This document shows positions 51,500 to 60,095 of a stretch of DNA of 64,000 nucleotides, piece after piece. Within the stretch, counting starts at the first letter, position 1. Every line of letters begins with the position of its first letter. The notes under the pieces were generated by a model that was given only the letters and a program-made list of their open reading frames with translations, did no database searches and was not told the DNA's origin. The DNA is from Paenibacillus lycopersici. Its GTDB lineage: Bacteria > Bacillota > Bacilli > Paenibacillales > Paenibacillaceae. The DNA lies in assembly GCF_010119935.1 (NCBI RefSeq), contig NZ_CP048209.1, positions 5,187,501-5,251,500 of the forward strand. The letters run 5' to 3'. The position numbers and the translations under genes were made by a program.

Positions 51500-51606
51500 A
51501 TATATAAGTCGCCTTTTCCGCTTCCCCGCGATCGGACTTGTTGGATACGCCGCAGAGCGATGATACAATACGCTTAAATCGCGTAACATTCACGGGAGGC
51601 ATTCGC

Positions 51607-52200
51607 ATGCGCAAGCTCATTCTCTTCATCGGCCCTGCGGGAGCAGGGAAAACAACGCTCGCCGAAGCCTGGGTCCGCCGCCGCGGCGGCGCCTATCTGG
51701 ATATGGATACGCTGCTGCGGCCGGCGGCGGCGGCGCTTATGACGCTGGCGGGTCAAGATCCCGAGGATCGGGATTCGCCCTTCTATAAGGAACATTGCCG
51801 CGACCTCGGCTACCGGATCACGATGGACGCCGCGCTGCAGCAGCTCGCGCTCGGACAGGACGCCGTCGCGGTCGGTCCGTTCACGCGGGAGACGGAAGAT
51901 CCGGCATGGCTGGCGCGGGAGCTCGGCCGTATCGGCGCTTCCACGGACGACGTATGCGTGAAGGTGATCGCCGTCTATTTGCCTGCCGAGGCGGACTACC
52001 TGGCTCGTCTCCAAGCCCGCGGCTCGTCCCTCGATGCCTGGAAACTCGACAACTGGGCGCATTTCCGCACGACGCTGCGCCGCCGGACGATCGCCTGGCC
52101 GCTGCCGCCGGAATCCGTGCTCGCTTTCGACAATTCGGGACCTTACACGGAAGCCAAACGGAGCGAAATGGAGCGGTTTATTCTAGCCGGCATGTCGTAG
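51607..52200 (+). CDS. P-loop AAA-type kinase
   Basis: About 197 residues. Walker A is GPAGAGKTTLAE; an LDMDTLL segment may be the base-binding or Walker B Asp. The rest has the helical lid of small-molecule kinases (shikimate or gluconate kinase size) but no diagnostic motif. It should phosphorylate a small metabolite or sugar. ATG at 51607 after GGGAGG. It converges on the glycosidase operon. Confidence 0.85.
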   Translation: MRKLILFIGPAGAGKTTLAEAWVRRRGGAYLDMDTLLRPAAAALMTLAGQDPEDRDSPFYKEHCRDLGYRITMDAALQQLALGQDAVAVGPFTRETEDPAWLARELGRIGASTDDVCVKVIAVYLPAEADYLARLQARGSSLDAWKLDNWAHFRTTLRRRTIAWPLPPESVLAFDNSGPYTEAKRSEMERFILAGMS

Positions 52201-52288
52201 GCGACGCTTCGACAAGTAGGACAAGGAACAAGGGAAAATACGCACGAAGTACACGCGTGACCTACGCGCACCTCCCGTCACGTGCTTC

Positions 52289-54352
52289 TTACGCGAGACG
52301 TTCCAGCCGCAGCATGACCGATTCCGCAGGAGCCAGCTGCAGCTCGACACGGCCGCTGACGTCGCGGACCTTCTTGGTCCACAGCTCCTCGCAGCGATAC
52401 GCCGCGCCGGCAGGCAGGCCGAGCCGCTCCAGATCGACCGACTTGCCGGCAGCGAGTTCCCCGTCGTAGTTGAACACGGCGACATGGACGATATCCTCGC
52501 CTTCCTCCGAACGGTCCATGCGGTAGAATACGTCCGCCGCGCGCTGCCCCGTATTCCCGGCGAGCGGGAGGAACGTCCCGCCTTTGCGCGCGATCGCCAG
52601 CAGCGCCGGTTCCGTCAGCCAGGCGCGCGCACGACGGCAGGCCTCTTCTTCGCGGAAATCGTCGCCCATCAGCAGCAGCGTCCCCGCGATCAGCGAGGCG
52701 TTCAGCCGGCTGCGGCCTTCATGCTCCGTCGTCGGCTCATGGTTGTAGCTCTTGTAGAGCACCGTATGGTCGGGATCGTTGAACCGGTACAGCGTATCGT
52801 GGATCCACCAGCCGTACGTCAAGGAATTGAGCATGTACTCCGTATCCTTCAGCTCGCCGAACGCGTCGCAGGAAATCCGGCGGCCGTGCGCATACGGATG
52901 CGGGAAGAGCGGCGCGATCGACAGATGAATGAAGAACTTCCGGCCGATCCGCGCAGGATCGAGCAGCCCGCAAATATGCGCCATGCCGAAGCGATAGGCT
53001 TGAATGCCGGTCTGAATGTCCGGCCGATGATGCTTCCCTTCCAGCGTCCCGTGCGCCATGAAGTCGAGCTTCACGTATTCGTAGCCTTCCTCCACGAAAT
53101 TCCGCAGCGTCCATTCTACGCGCATCAGACAGCCCGGATGTGTCGGATCGATCGCAAGCCCGCCGTCGAGATCGGGCAGCACTTGACCTTCCCCGTCGCG
53201 CAGCAGCAGGTCCGCGTAGGTGTAAAGTCCATCGGTTCCTTCAACGATCCGATTCCCCGCTTCCTCGCTCTTGCCCCAATACGCGAACGGCGTCCAGTAC
53301 GTGCCCGCCTTCTGCCCGTTCCGGTTGACATGCACAACCGCTTGCCGCCGTTCCTCGGCCGTAAGATTCGTCCAGAAGGAGTCGAAATTCAAATAGACGA
53401 CCCCTTGGTCGTGGAAGCCCTGCTGCTGGACCTCATGGATCAAATCCGACGCGCGCACGTAACTGTCGAAGCTCAGCTCGGCGCCGACCGCGGACCAGCT
53501 GTTCCAGCCGAAGGGCACCGTCCCTTCCCAGGCCAGCGGCGGTTCGATGCGCGCATTCGCCTCTCCGAAGGCGAGCAGCCCGTCCCTGTAATCGCCGAAG
53601 GCGCCCAGCCAGATGACCGGCGATGATAATACCGTGCCGCTGACAATGCCATGGGGGATCGTATCGCGCGTATATTCGCTGGCTGCGCCGCCGTAGATTT
53701 CGAGCCGCTGCACGGCTTGCCCGGCCTCGCTGTCGATCACAATGCCCGTCTTCCACGTATCATGCGCTACGGAGCCGAACACGAGCCCGCGGCGGGAGCC
53801 GTCCCGGTATACGGCCGACGCTTCGTAGCTTTCCGTCCGCCCCGGCATCGCGACCGATTCGTAGCGCACCCACTTGTCGTTATCGAACGGCACGAACAGC
53901 GCAAGCAGCGGATCTTGCTCGCTGTCGCCTGATTCGGCTTCCAGGCGAAGCGCGCCTGCTTCGTCGGCGCAGTAGATCGGCGCGATATAATTCGAGGCGA
54001 TGGCCTCGCCGTCCGAACGCCGCGCTTCCGCCTGCACGAGGCAAGCCCTCATCCCTTCATGCACCGTGAAGCGCTGCATGATCTCCAAGCGATCGTCCAT
54101 TCGGTGCTGCACGGTCAGCTCGGCGCCTGCCCCGAAGACGCCGGACGCATCCGCGATCCGGTACGAGCGCTCCCGCGCTTCCCGCGTCGTGAGCAGCCGG
54201 CCGTCCAACCGAATCCGGCTTTCGATGCCTTGCACGGCCGCCTCGTCCAACCAAGCGATCGAAGCGCTGCCATTCGCCAGATCGACCTCTACGCGCACCT
54301 GCCCGTTATCGATCGCCGCGAACCGTTCCTGTTCCGTTCTCGCTATCGTCAT
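52289..54352 (-). CDS. Clan GH-D glycosidase (alpha-galactosidase-like)
   Basis: About 687 residues with no signal peptide, so cytoplasmic. An N-terminal beta-sandwich domain is followed by a TIM barrel opening with FGWNSWSAVGAELSFDSY. The nucleophile is probably the Asp of EYVKLDFM (KxD motif) and the acid/base the Asp of RRISCDAFGE. These fit GH36/GH27-type enzymes acting on alpha-galactosides or similar. The C-terminal beta domain ends near AESVMLRLERLA. It is the last gene after the binding protein and permeases, so it cleaves the imported oligosaccharide. ATG at 54352 after GGGGAGG. Confidence 0.85.
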   Translation of the reverse strand: MTIARTEQERFAAIDNGQVRVEVDLANGSASIAWLDEAAVQGIESRIRLDGRLLTTREARERSYRIADASGVFGAGAELTVQHRMDDRLEIMQRFTVHEGMRACLVQAEARRSDGEAIASNYIAPIYCADEAGALRLEAESGDSEQDPLLALFVPFDNDKWVRYESVAMPGRTESYEASAVYRDGSRRGLVFGSVAHDTWKTGIVIDSEAGQAVQRLEIYGGAASEYTRDTIPHGIVSGTVLSSPVIWLGAFGDYRDGLLAFGEANARIEPPLAWEGTVPFGWNSWSAVGAELSFDSYVRASDLIHEVQQQGFHDQGVVYLNFDSFWTNLTAEERRQAVVHVNRNGQKAGTYWTPFAYWGKSEEAGNRIVEGTDGLYTYADLLLRDGEGQVLPDLDGGLAIDPTHPGCLMRVEWTLRNFVEEGYEYVKLDFMAHGTLEGKHHRPDIQTGIQAYRFGMAHICGLLDPARIGRKFFIHLSIAPLFPHPYAHGRRISCDAFGELKDTEYMLNSLTYGWWIHDTLYRFNDPDHTVLYKSYNHEPTTEHEGRSRLNASLIAGTLLLMGDDFREEEACRRARAWLTEPALLAIARKGGTFLPLAGNTGQRAADVFYRMDRSEEGEDIVHVAVFNYDGELAAGKSVDLERLGLPAGAAYRCEELWTKKVRDVSGRVELQLAPAESVMLRLERLA

Positions 54353-54379
54353 CCCTTTCGTCCTCCCCGTCGGCCGGGA

Positions 54380-54410
54380 ATAAGAAAGGCCGGCCGCGAT
54401 CGGCCGACCT
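54380..54410 (-). terminator. Hairpin between binding-protein and glycosidase genes
   Basis: AGGTCGGCCG pairs with CGGCCGGCCT (one G-U), followed by TTCTTATT on the minus strand. Inside an operon, it would keep the binding protein message more abundant than the glycosidase message. Confidence 0.75.
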
Positions 54411-54423
54411 CTCTCACCCGCTC

Positions 54424-56082
54424 TTATTTCCACAGCGCCAATCTGTCCTGATAGTTGTCGTTGATGATTTTCTCGATCTTCTCGCTGCCCGCCGCCTTCA
54501 TGTCCGCAAGCATCTTGTCGAACACCTGGCCGGCTTCCGCCGCGTTCTTCGCGATGATCGCCTTCGTGATGTTCTGCGTCATGATGTCGTTGACCTTCTG
54601 CGAGATGAGCGCTTCCGGCGTTCCGCCCTGCGGGCCGAGGTTATCGTACGTGTCGGTGTTCCAGACGGAATCGCCCAGGTTCTTGATCGCCATCTTGTCG
54701 ATTTCGCTGCGGTCATAGCGGCCCGCCAAGTCGTAGACGGTGCCGTCCGAGCCTTTGCCCGCCTTGATGAACCAGGTCCATTTGCGGATGCCCGTCGTCT
54801 TGGAGTAGTTGTTCCAATCGTCCTTGAAGCCCTGCAGCACTTCCGGTTTCGGCACGTGCTTGCCGTCAACCATATCCCAGTGCTTGCCTTCGACGCCCCA
54901 TTGCAGCAGGTACTGGCCTTCTTCGCTCGCCAGGAAGTTGATGAATTGCATCGTGCGTTCCGGATTCTTGTTCGCCTTGGTAATGCCGATCGCGTCCCAG
55001 CCGAGCGAGCCCTGCGGGCCGTAAGTCGTCTTGGCCGGATCGACGTCCGGGCCGACCACTTTATAATCGAAGAATTCCGCGTCCTCGCCGCCGTCTTTCT
55101 TCAGCGCCGTGTTCGCCGTTCCGAGATCCCAGTAAGCGCCGGTCGAGCCGAATACGGTGCCGGAAGACAGCTTTTGCAGCCACGATTCCTTCTTGTTGAT
55201 CGCCCAGTCCGTATCGATGAGGCCTTCCGTGTACAGCTTATTCATATAGAGAATCATTTCTTTGTATTTCGGGTCTTCGACGTCGTATTGCAGCTTGCCG
55301 TCCGTCTCGTAATACGTCTTCATGCCGAACATGCCCTTGAACGTGCCCGTCACGGCGCCCATGTTGGAACCGTCCATCGTCAACGCCGTCGTCGGCTTGC
55401 CGTTCACCGTCGGATATTTCGCTTTGAAATCCTTCAGCAGCTGTTCGAATTCATCGGCCGTGAACGGCTGACCGCCGGCCGCCTTATCCGGCGCGAGCTC
55501 CTTGAGGAAATTCATCTTCAGGTTGAAGCCGAAGACCGGCTCGCCTTCCGACATCCCGTACCAGTTGGACAAGTAATAGTTTTTGCCATCCGTATACCGG
55601 GTTTTGTTCAGCGTATCCCCGTACATCGCCTTGACGTCCGGGCCATACTTGTCGATAAGGTCGTCGAGCGGGATGAGCGCGCCCGTCGAAATGTACTTGT
55701 TGACGATGTCGCCGCCGCGGTCCATCAGCACGATGTCCGGCAAGTCGTCGCTGGCGAGCATCAGGTTCAATTTCTCCGTCGGATTGCCCGTCGGCTGCTG
55801 GATCTCGACCGTCACGCCCGTGCGCTTCGTAATTTCCTGCGCCACGTCGTTCGTGAACGCGTCGCCGGTGTTCTTGTCGAAGAACGTAATCTTAAGCGGC
55901 TTGAGCGATTCGTCCGGCTTGCTGCCGGCATCGTTCGCTGCGCCGGCGTTGCCGGGCTTGCTTGCATTCGATGCTTGATTCGCGTTATTGCCGTTATTGC
56001 CGCTGCTGCCGCAGCCTGCCGCGATCGCGGCGACTAAAGCGAGACTTAGGGACAGCGCGCCCCATTTCTTGATTCCTGGCAT
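54424..56082 (-). CDS. Sugar ABC transporter binding lipoprotein (LipO/YtcQ-like)
   Basis: 552 residues, the long form of family 1 binding proteins. Lipobox AAGC (Cys24) precedes an Asn/Gly-rich linker of about 35 residues. Binding-domain segments: NLMLASDDLPDIVLMDRGG, DGKNYYLSNWYGMSEG and QFINFLASEEGQYLLQWG. It captures an oligosaccharide for the two LplB/LplC-type permeases upstream. Such systems use a shared MsmX-type ATPase, which fits the lack of an ATPase gene here. ATG after AGGGGG. Confidence 0.93.
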   Translation of the reverse strand: MPGIKKWGALSLSLALVAAIAAGCGSSGNNGNNANQASNASKPGNAGAANDAGSKPDESLKPLKITFFDKNTGDAFTNDVAQEITKRTGVTVEIQQPTGNPTEKLNLMLASDDLPDIVLMDRGGDIVNKYISTGALIPLDDLIDKYGPDVKAMYGDTLNKTRYTDGKNYYLSNWYGMSEGEPVFGFNLKMNFLKELAPDKAAGGQPFTADEFEQLLKDFKAKYPTVNGKPTTALTMDGSNMGAVTGTFKGMFGMKTYYETDGKLQYDVEDPKYKEMILYMNKLYTEGLIDTDWAINKKESWLQKLSSGTVFGSTGAYWDLGTANTALKKDGGEDAEFFDYKVVGPDVDPAKTTYGPQGSLGWDAIGITKANKNPERTMQFINFLASEEGQYLLQWGVEGKHWDMVDGKHVPKPEVLQGFKDDWNNYSKTTGIRKWTWFIKAGKGSDGTVYDLAGRYDRSEIDKMAIKNLGDSVWNTDTYDNLGPQGGTPEALISQKVNDIMTQNITKAIIAKNAAEAGQVFDKMLADMKAAGSEKIEKIINDNYQDRLALWK

Positions 56083-56185
56083 GGTGATTCCCCCTGTGCG
56101 AATTGTATACTAGCATACTACATGTTCGACCCGCAAGAACGGCTCCGACGGAGCCCGGCAAAGCTCACCTCCTTAAGCAGCTTGA

Positions 56186-56212
56186 GGAACGCGGCGCTAG
56201 GCCGCCGTTCCT
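56186..56212 (-). terminator. Hairpin between permease and binding-protein genes
   Basis: GGAACGGCG pairs with CGCCGCGTTCC (one bulge) between the permease stop and the binding-protein start, without a T run. It may protect or tune the downstream message. Confidence 0.4.
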
Positions 56213-56218
56213 TCGCCC

Positions 56219-57112
56219 CTAGCTCTTGACCGCGCCAAGCGTCATTCCCTTGACAAAATACCGCTGCAGGAACGGGTAGACCACGATGATCGGCAGCGTC
56301 GCCACCATCGTCGCCGCCATCCGGATCGTATCCGACGAGACGGCGTTGCGTTTGGCGGAATTCGCCATCTGGTTGGCGCTGGACGTGAACGATTCCGTCT
56401 GGTATTGATTGAGGATCTTCACGAGCACGGCTTGCAGCGTCTTCAGATTCGGCTTGTACGTGAACACGTAGGAGTCGAACCAGGAATTCCAATGGTTGAT
56501 GGCCGTGAACAAGCCGATCGTGACCAGGACGGGCACGCAGATCGGCAGGATGATTCGCCAGTAAATCTGGATATCGTTCGCGCCGTCCATCTTGGCGGAT
56601 TCTTCCACCTCGATCGGCAGCTCCTGCATGAACGTGCGGACGATGATAACGAAGAAGACGTTCATCATGTTCGGGAAGATGTATACCATGAAGCTGTCGA
56701 TCAGGTGCACGTTCTTCAGAATCATGTAGTACGGGATCAAGCCGCCGCCGAAGTACATCGTGAAGATGAAGAAGAGCGAGATGATACGGCTGCCGACCAA
56801 ATCCCGCTTGCTGAGCGCGAAGGCCAGCAGGCTGATGACGGCCAGCGCGAGCGGCGTGCCGACCAGCGTCCGCAGCACGGTGACCTTGAGGCCGTTCAGG
56901 ATTTCCGCGTCCTGCAAAATCTGCTTATAGCTGTCGATGCTGATGACGCGGGGCCATAAGTAGATGCCGCCCCGGACCGTGTCGTCCGCGCTGTTGACCG
57001 ACAGCACGAGGATGTTCCAGAAGGGATAGAACGTAATAACGAATACGAAGGCCAGGAATACGTATACGCCGGCCATATACAAGCGGTCGCTGTAGCTCTT
57101 GGATGCTGTCAA
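56219..57112 (-). CDS. Carbohydrate ABC transporter permease (LplC/YtcP-like)
   Basis: 297 residues with six TM helices. The EAA loop that contacts the ATPase is ELPIEVEESAKMDGANDIQIYWRIILPI. The C-terminal tail QRYFVKGMTLGAVKS is the family hallmark. TTG start preceded by AAAGGAGG. It lies 24 bases after the other permease gene. Confidence 0.94.
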   Translation of the reverse strand: MTASKSYSDRLYMAGVYVFLAFVFVITFYPFWNILVLSVNSADDTVRGGIYLWPRVISIDSYKQILQDAEILNGLKVTVLRTLVGTPLALAVISLLAFALSKRDLVGSRIISLFFIFTMYFGGGLIPYYMILKNVHLIDSFMVYIFPNMMNVFFVIIVRTFMQELPIEVEESAKMDGANDIQIYWRIILPICVPVLVTIGLFTAINHWNSWFDSYVFTYKPNLKTLQAVLVKILNQYQTESFTSSANQMANSAKRNAVSSDTIRMAATMVATLPIIVVYPFLQRYFVKGMTLGAVKS

Positions 57113-57136
57113 TGCTTCGTCCTCCTTTCAGGCGAA

Positions 57137-58111
57137 TTAATAGAGCGATTGCTGGTTGACCTTCTTGGACCAGCCGTTCACTAGCACGACCAGGATAAAG
57201 GCGATGACCGATTTGAACAGCCCGACCGCCGCGCCGTACGAGAACATGCCGTTCTGCAAGCCGTACCGGTACGTGTACGTATCGATGACGTCGGAATATT
57301 GAAGCACGGTCGTGTTCTGCAGCAGGTACTGCTGGTCGAAGCCCGCGTTCAGCACGTTGCCGACGGCCAGGATCGACAGGATGACGATCGTCGGCTTGAG
57401 CGAAGGCAGCGTCACGTTCCACATTTGGCGCCAGCGGTTCGCCCCGTCCACCCGGGCGGCCTCGTACAGCTCCGGATTGATGCCCGCGATCGCCGCCAGG
57501 TAGATGATGGCATTGAAGCCCATGTCCTTCCACGTGTTCGAGAAGGCGATGATCCACCAGAACATATGGCCGTTCTGCAGGAAGGTGACCGGCTTATCGA
57601 CGAGGTGCAGCGACTGCAGCAGCTGGTTAATCACGCCGCCGGACGAAAGCACGGTGACGATAATGTTCGCGGCGATGACCCACGAGACGAAGTGGGGCAA
57701 ATACGATACGGTCTGAACGATCCGCTTGAACATGCCGCGGCCGACCTCGTTGATCATGATCGCGAGCACGATCGGCGCCGGGAATCCGATCAACAGCGAC
57801 AACAGGCTCTGAGCGAGCGTATTGCGCATGATCATGTAGAAATCGCCGTTCGTGAAGAAATAATCGAACCATTGAAAACCGACGAATTTACTGTGAAAGA
57901 ACTGATGAAAGAACGAGCCGCCGCCGGGCGAATAGTTGATGAACGCCATGTACAAGCCGAACATCGGCCCGTACGAGAAAATGATCGTGCAGATCAGCGC
58001 AGGCAAAATCATCAGGTATAAATATTTCTGCTGCTTCATTTTTCGCCATTTGCGCGATCGGGCTGCCCCTCCGATGGCGGGAAATTGTCGTTTGTCTAAG
58101 TGCGCTTCCAT
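57137..58111 (-). CDS. Carbohydrate ABC transporter permease (LplB/YteP-like)
   Basis: 324 residues. A basic N terminus, then six TM helices from about residue 30; EAA loop NPELYEAARVDGANRWRQMWNVTLPSL. It is the first gene of the transport operon, reading away from the regulator, with GGAGG before the ATG at 58111. A promoter-like TATAAT and a cre-like site lie 60-90 bases upstream. Confidence 0.94.
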   Translation of the reverse strand: MEAHLDKRQFPAIGGAARSRKWRKMKQQKYLYLMILPALICTIIFSYGPMFGLYMAFINYSPGGGSFFHQFFHSKFVGFQWFDYFFTNGDFYMIMRNTLAQSLLSLLIGFPAPIVLAIMINEVGRGMFKRIVQTVSYLPHFVSWVIAANIIVTVLSSGGVINQLLQSLHLVDKPVTFLQNGHMFWWIIAFSNTWKDMGFNAIIYLAAIAGINPELYEAARVDGANRWRQMWNVTLPSLKPTIVILSILAVGNVLNAGFDQQYLLQNTTVLQYSDVIDTYTYRYGLQNGMFSYGAAVGLFKSVIAFILVVLVNGWSKKVNQQSLY

Positions 58112-58167
58112 GCCTTTCCTCCTCCGAACGACAGCCGTTCCAGTGCCGCTTCCGATTTCGTAGCCTA

Positions 58168-58198
58168 ATTATACGGTCGCGAATTGAAGCGTTTCCAT
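58168..58198 (-). promoter_or_regulatory. Promoter -10 and cre-like site of the sugar transport operon
   Basis: On the minus strand TATAAT (58168-58173) lies 18 bases after a poor -35. ATGGAAACGCTTCAA (58184-58198) matches the CcpA cre pattern WTGNAANCGNWNNCW with one mismatch and covers the -35. This suggests carbon catabolite repression. Confidence 0.5.
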
Positions 58199-58249
58199 AA
58201 CCCGATTCACGGAAACGCAACGCAAACCTACACATCTCCGGAGGAGATA

Positions 58250-58278
58250 TTGTTGAAAACCGTTACAACTACTACAAT
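58250..58278 (+). promoter_or_regulatory. Sigma-A-like promoter of the response regulator gene
   Basis: TTGTTG, 17-bp spacer, TACAAT on the plus strand, about 60 bases before the regulator start. Confidence 0.5.
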
Positions 58279-58338
58279 GAAACAATCGAATCCGGGATGC
58301 TTTACGGGATGTTTTATAGATGAAGGGGCGTGCTTCGC

Positions 58339-60078
58339 TTGTACAAAATTCTGCTGGTGGACGACGAGAAGCTGGAGCTGAACGCGATCGCCAATTATAT
58401 CCGGTGGGAGGATATGGGCATCGTCGTCGCGGGCACCGCCAAGAACGGACGGGAGGCGCTTCAGGCGATGGAGGCGTGCAAGCCCGATATCATTCTGACC
58501 GACGTCCGCATGCCGATCATGAACGGACTGGAATTCGCCTCGAAGGCGAAGCAGCTCGACAAGAACGTCAAGATCGTCTTCCTGAGCGGGCACGACGAAT
58601 TTCAATACATCAAATCCGCGCTCGCCATCGAAGCGATGGGCTATCTGCTGAAGCCCGTCGATACGGCCGAGCTGACCCAGCTCATGCAGCGGGTCATCCT
58701 CAAATGCCAAGAGGATAAACAGCTGTCCGAGTCCGCGGAAGCGACGAAGGAGAAGCTGGTCCGCAGCCTGGCCGCCGAGCAGGACGAGGAGCTGCGCCGG
58801 GAATGGGTCAAGCGCATCGCCATGCTGCCGCATCCGCTGCCGACGATCGGCCGTTTCCGCGTCTGCTGCTGCAGCCTGGACGCGATTGATCCCGGATTGC
58901 CGGCTTTGGAGACGCCGATGCCGGTCCCGTTGCCGGCCGGGCCGGCCGCGCTAACCGGCAAACAGCGGCAGGCGATCCTGTCGCTGACCGAGGCGAAGCT
59001 GGCCGTCATGCACCTGCCGAGCTATGTGTGGGCCGTGGACGAGCTTCGGTTCTGCGCGCTCTCGTATGTCGTCGACGATGCGGAGGACGTCGGCCTGCCG
59101 GCGCTGATGGAGGAGCTCGTGGAGGAAGCCGGCAACCGGTTCGGCGTCGTGCTGTCGGTCGGCATTTCGCGGCTCGGCCGTTACCTGGAGGAGCTGCACG
59201 AGCGCTTCGGCGAAGCGCGGGAAGCGAACGGCGACAAGTTCTACAGCGGCACGGGACGCGTGATCCGCTATGCCGCCCACGCGCCTGCCGCGCCGGCAAG
59301 CGCCCTGCACGTTCTGGATATCGCCGAGCAGCTGAACGATGCGATCGCGCATCTGCAGACGGAGCAGGCGGAGGCGATCCTCAGCGGTTATTTCGGCGCG
59401 TTCGCCGCGAACCGCACGAGCAGGGACGCCATCATCGCCGGCACGATGCAGCTGATCTCGGAGGTCGAGCGCAAGTTCGCTCCGCTGTTCGAAGCCCGTG
59501 CGGAACAACGCGCCGAGCAGCGTCCCGGGCAGCGTTCGGAGCAGCATGACGGACAGCGTTCGGAGCAGCATGACGGACAGCGTTCGGAGCAGCATGACGG
59601 ACAGCGCGCCGCGCCCCCCGCCGGGCACGGCGAATCGCCGCTCGGGATCGATTGGAAGACGATCACCGAGCCGGGATCGGTCGAACGGCTGCACGCCTAT
59701 CTTCTGGCCTGGTGCGGCGGAATCATGACCGTCATCCGCGACAGGGATCACGATAAGAATTTGAACGTCGTCCATCAGATCGCCGCGATGATTCACGCCC
59801 GGTACGGCGAGGCGCTCACGGTCGACGACCTGGCCGCGAAAGTCTATTTGACGCCGAATTACATCCGCACCTTGTTCAAGCAGAAGACCGGCGAGACGAT
59901 TTTGGAATATATGACGAAGGTGCGCATCGAACGGGCTTCCGAGCTGCTGAACGACAAGTCGCTCAAGATCCACGAGGTCGCCCGGGCCGCCGGCTACGAG
60001 AACGTCTCCTACTTCTGCTCGCTCTTCCAGAAACACCGAGGCGTCACGCCCAACGAATACCGCAAGAAATACTTGTAG
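58339..60078 (+). CDS. AraC-type response regulator (YesN family)
   Basis: About 579 residues. Receiver domain YKILLVDDEK with phosphoacceptor Asp55 (IILTDVRMP) and LLKPVDTAEL; a long middle region; C-terminal AraC HTH pair LTVDDLAAKVYLTPNYIRTLFKQKTGETILEYM and LKIHEVARAAGYENVSYFCSLFQKHRGVTPNEYRKKYL. I favour TTG at 58339 because AAGGGG lies ten bases upstream; GTG at 58330 is too close to it. The linker carries three 8-residue Q-R-S-E-Q-H-D-G units. It is followed by its kinase and faces the transport operon it should activate. Confidence 0.93.
   Translation: MYKILLVDDEKLELNAIANYIRWEDMGIVVAGTAKNGREALQAMEACKPDIILTDVRMPIMNGLEFASKAKQLDKNVKIVFLSGHDEFQYIKSALAIEAMGYLLKPVDTAELTQLMQRVILKCQEDKQLSESAEATKEKLVRSLAAEQDEELRREWVKRIAMLPHPLPTIGRFRVCCCSLDAIDPGLPALETPMPVPLPAGPAALTGKQRQAILSLTEAKLAVMHLPSYVWAVDELRFCALSYVVDDAEDVGLPALMEELVEEAGNRFGVVLSVGISRLGRYLEELHERFGEAREANGDKFYSGTGRVIRYAAHAPAAPASALHVLDIAEQLNDAIAHLQTEQAEAILSGYFGAFAANRTSRDAIIAGTMQLISEVERKFAPLFEARAEQRAEQRPGQRSEQHDGQRSEQHDGQRSEQHDGQRAAPPAGHGESPLGIDWKTITEPGSVERLHAYLLAWCGGIMTVIRDRDHDKNLNVVHQIAAMIHARYGEALTVDDLAAKVYLTPNYIRTLFKQKTGETILEYMTKVRIERASELLNDKSLKIHEVARAAGYENVSYFCSLFQKHRGVTPNEYRKKYL
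59530..59601 (+). repeat. 24-bp x3 coding repeat in the regulator linker
   Basis: Three perfect 24-bp units encode QRSEQHDG, flanked by decayed versions (AEQRAEQRPGQRSEQ). The repeat lies between the receiver and DNA-binding domains, so its length could vary without harm. Confidence 0.9.
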
Positions 60079-60095
60079 GCGAAAGGAATTGCCGC

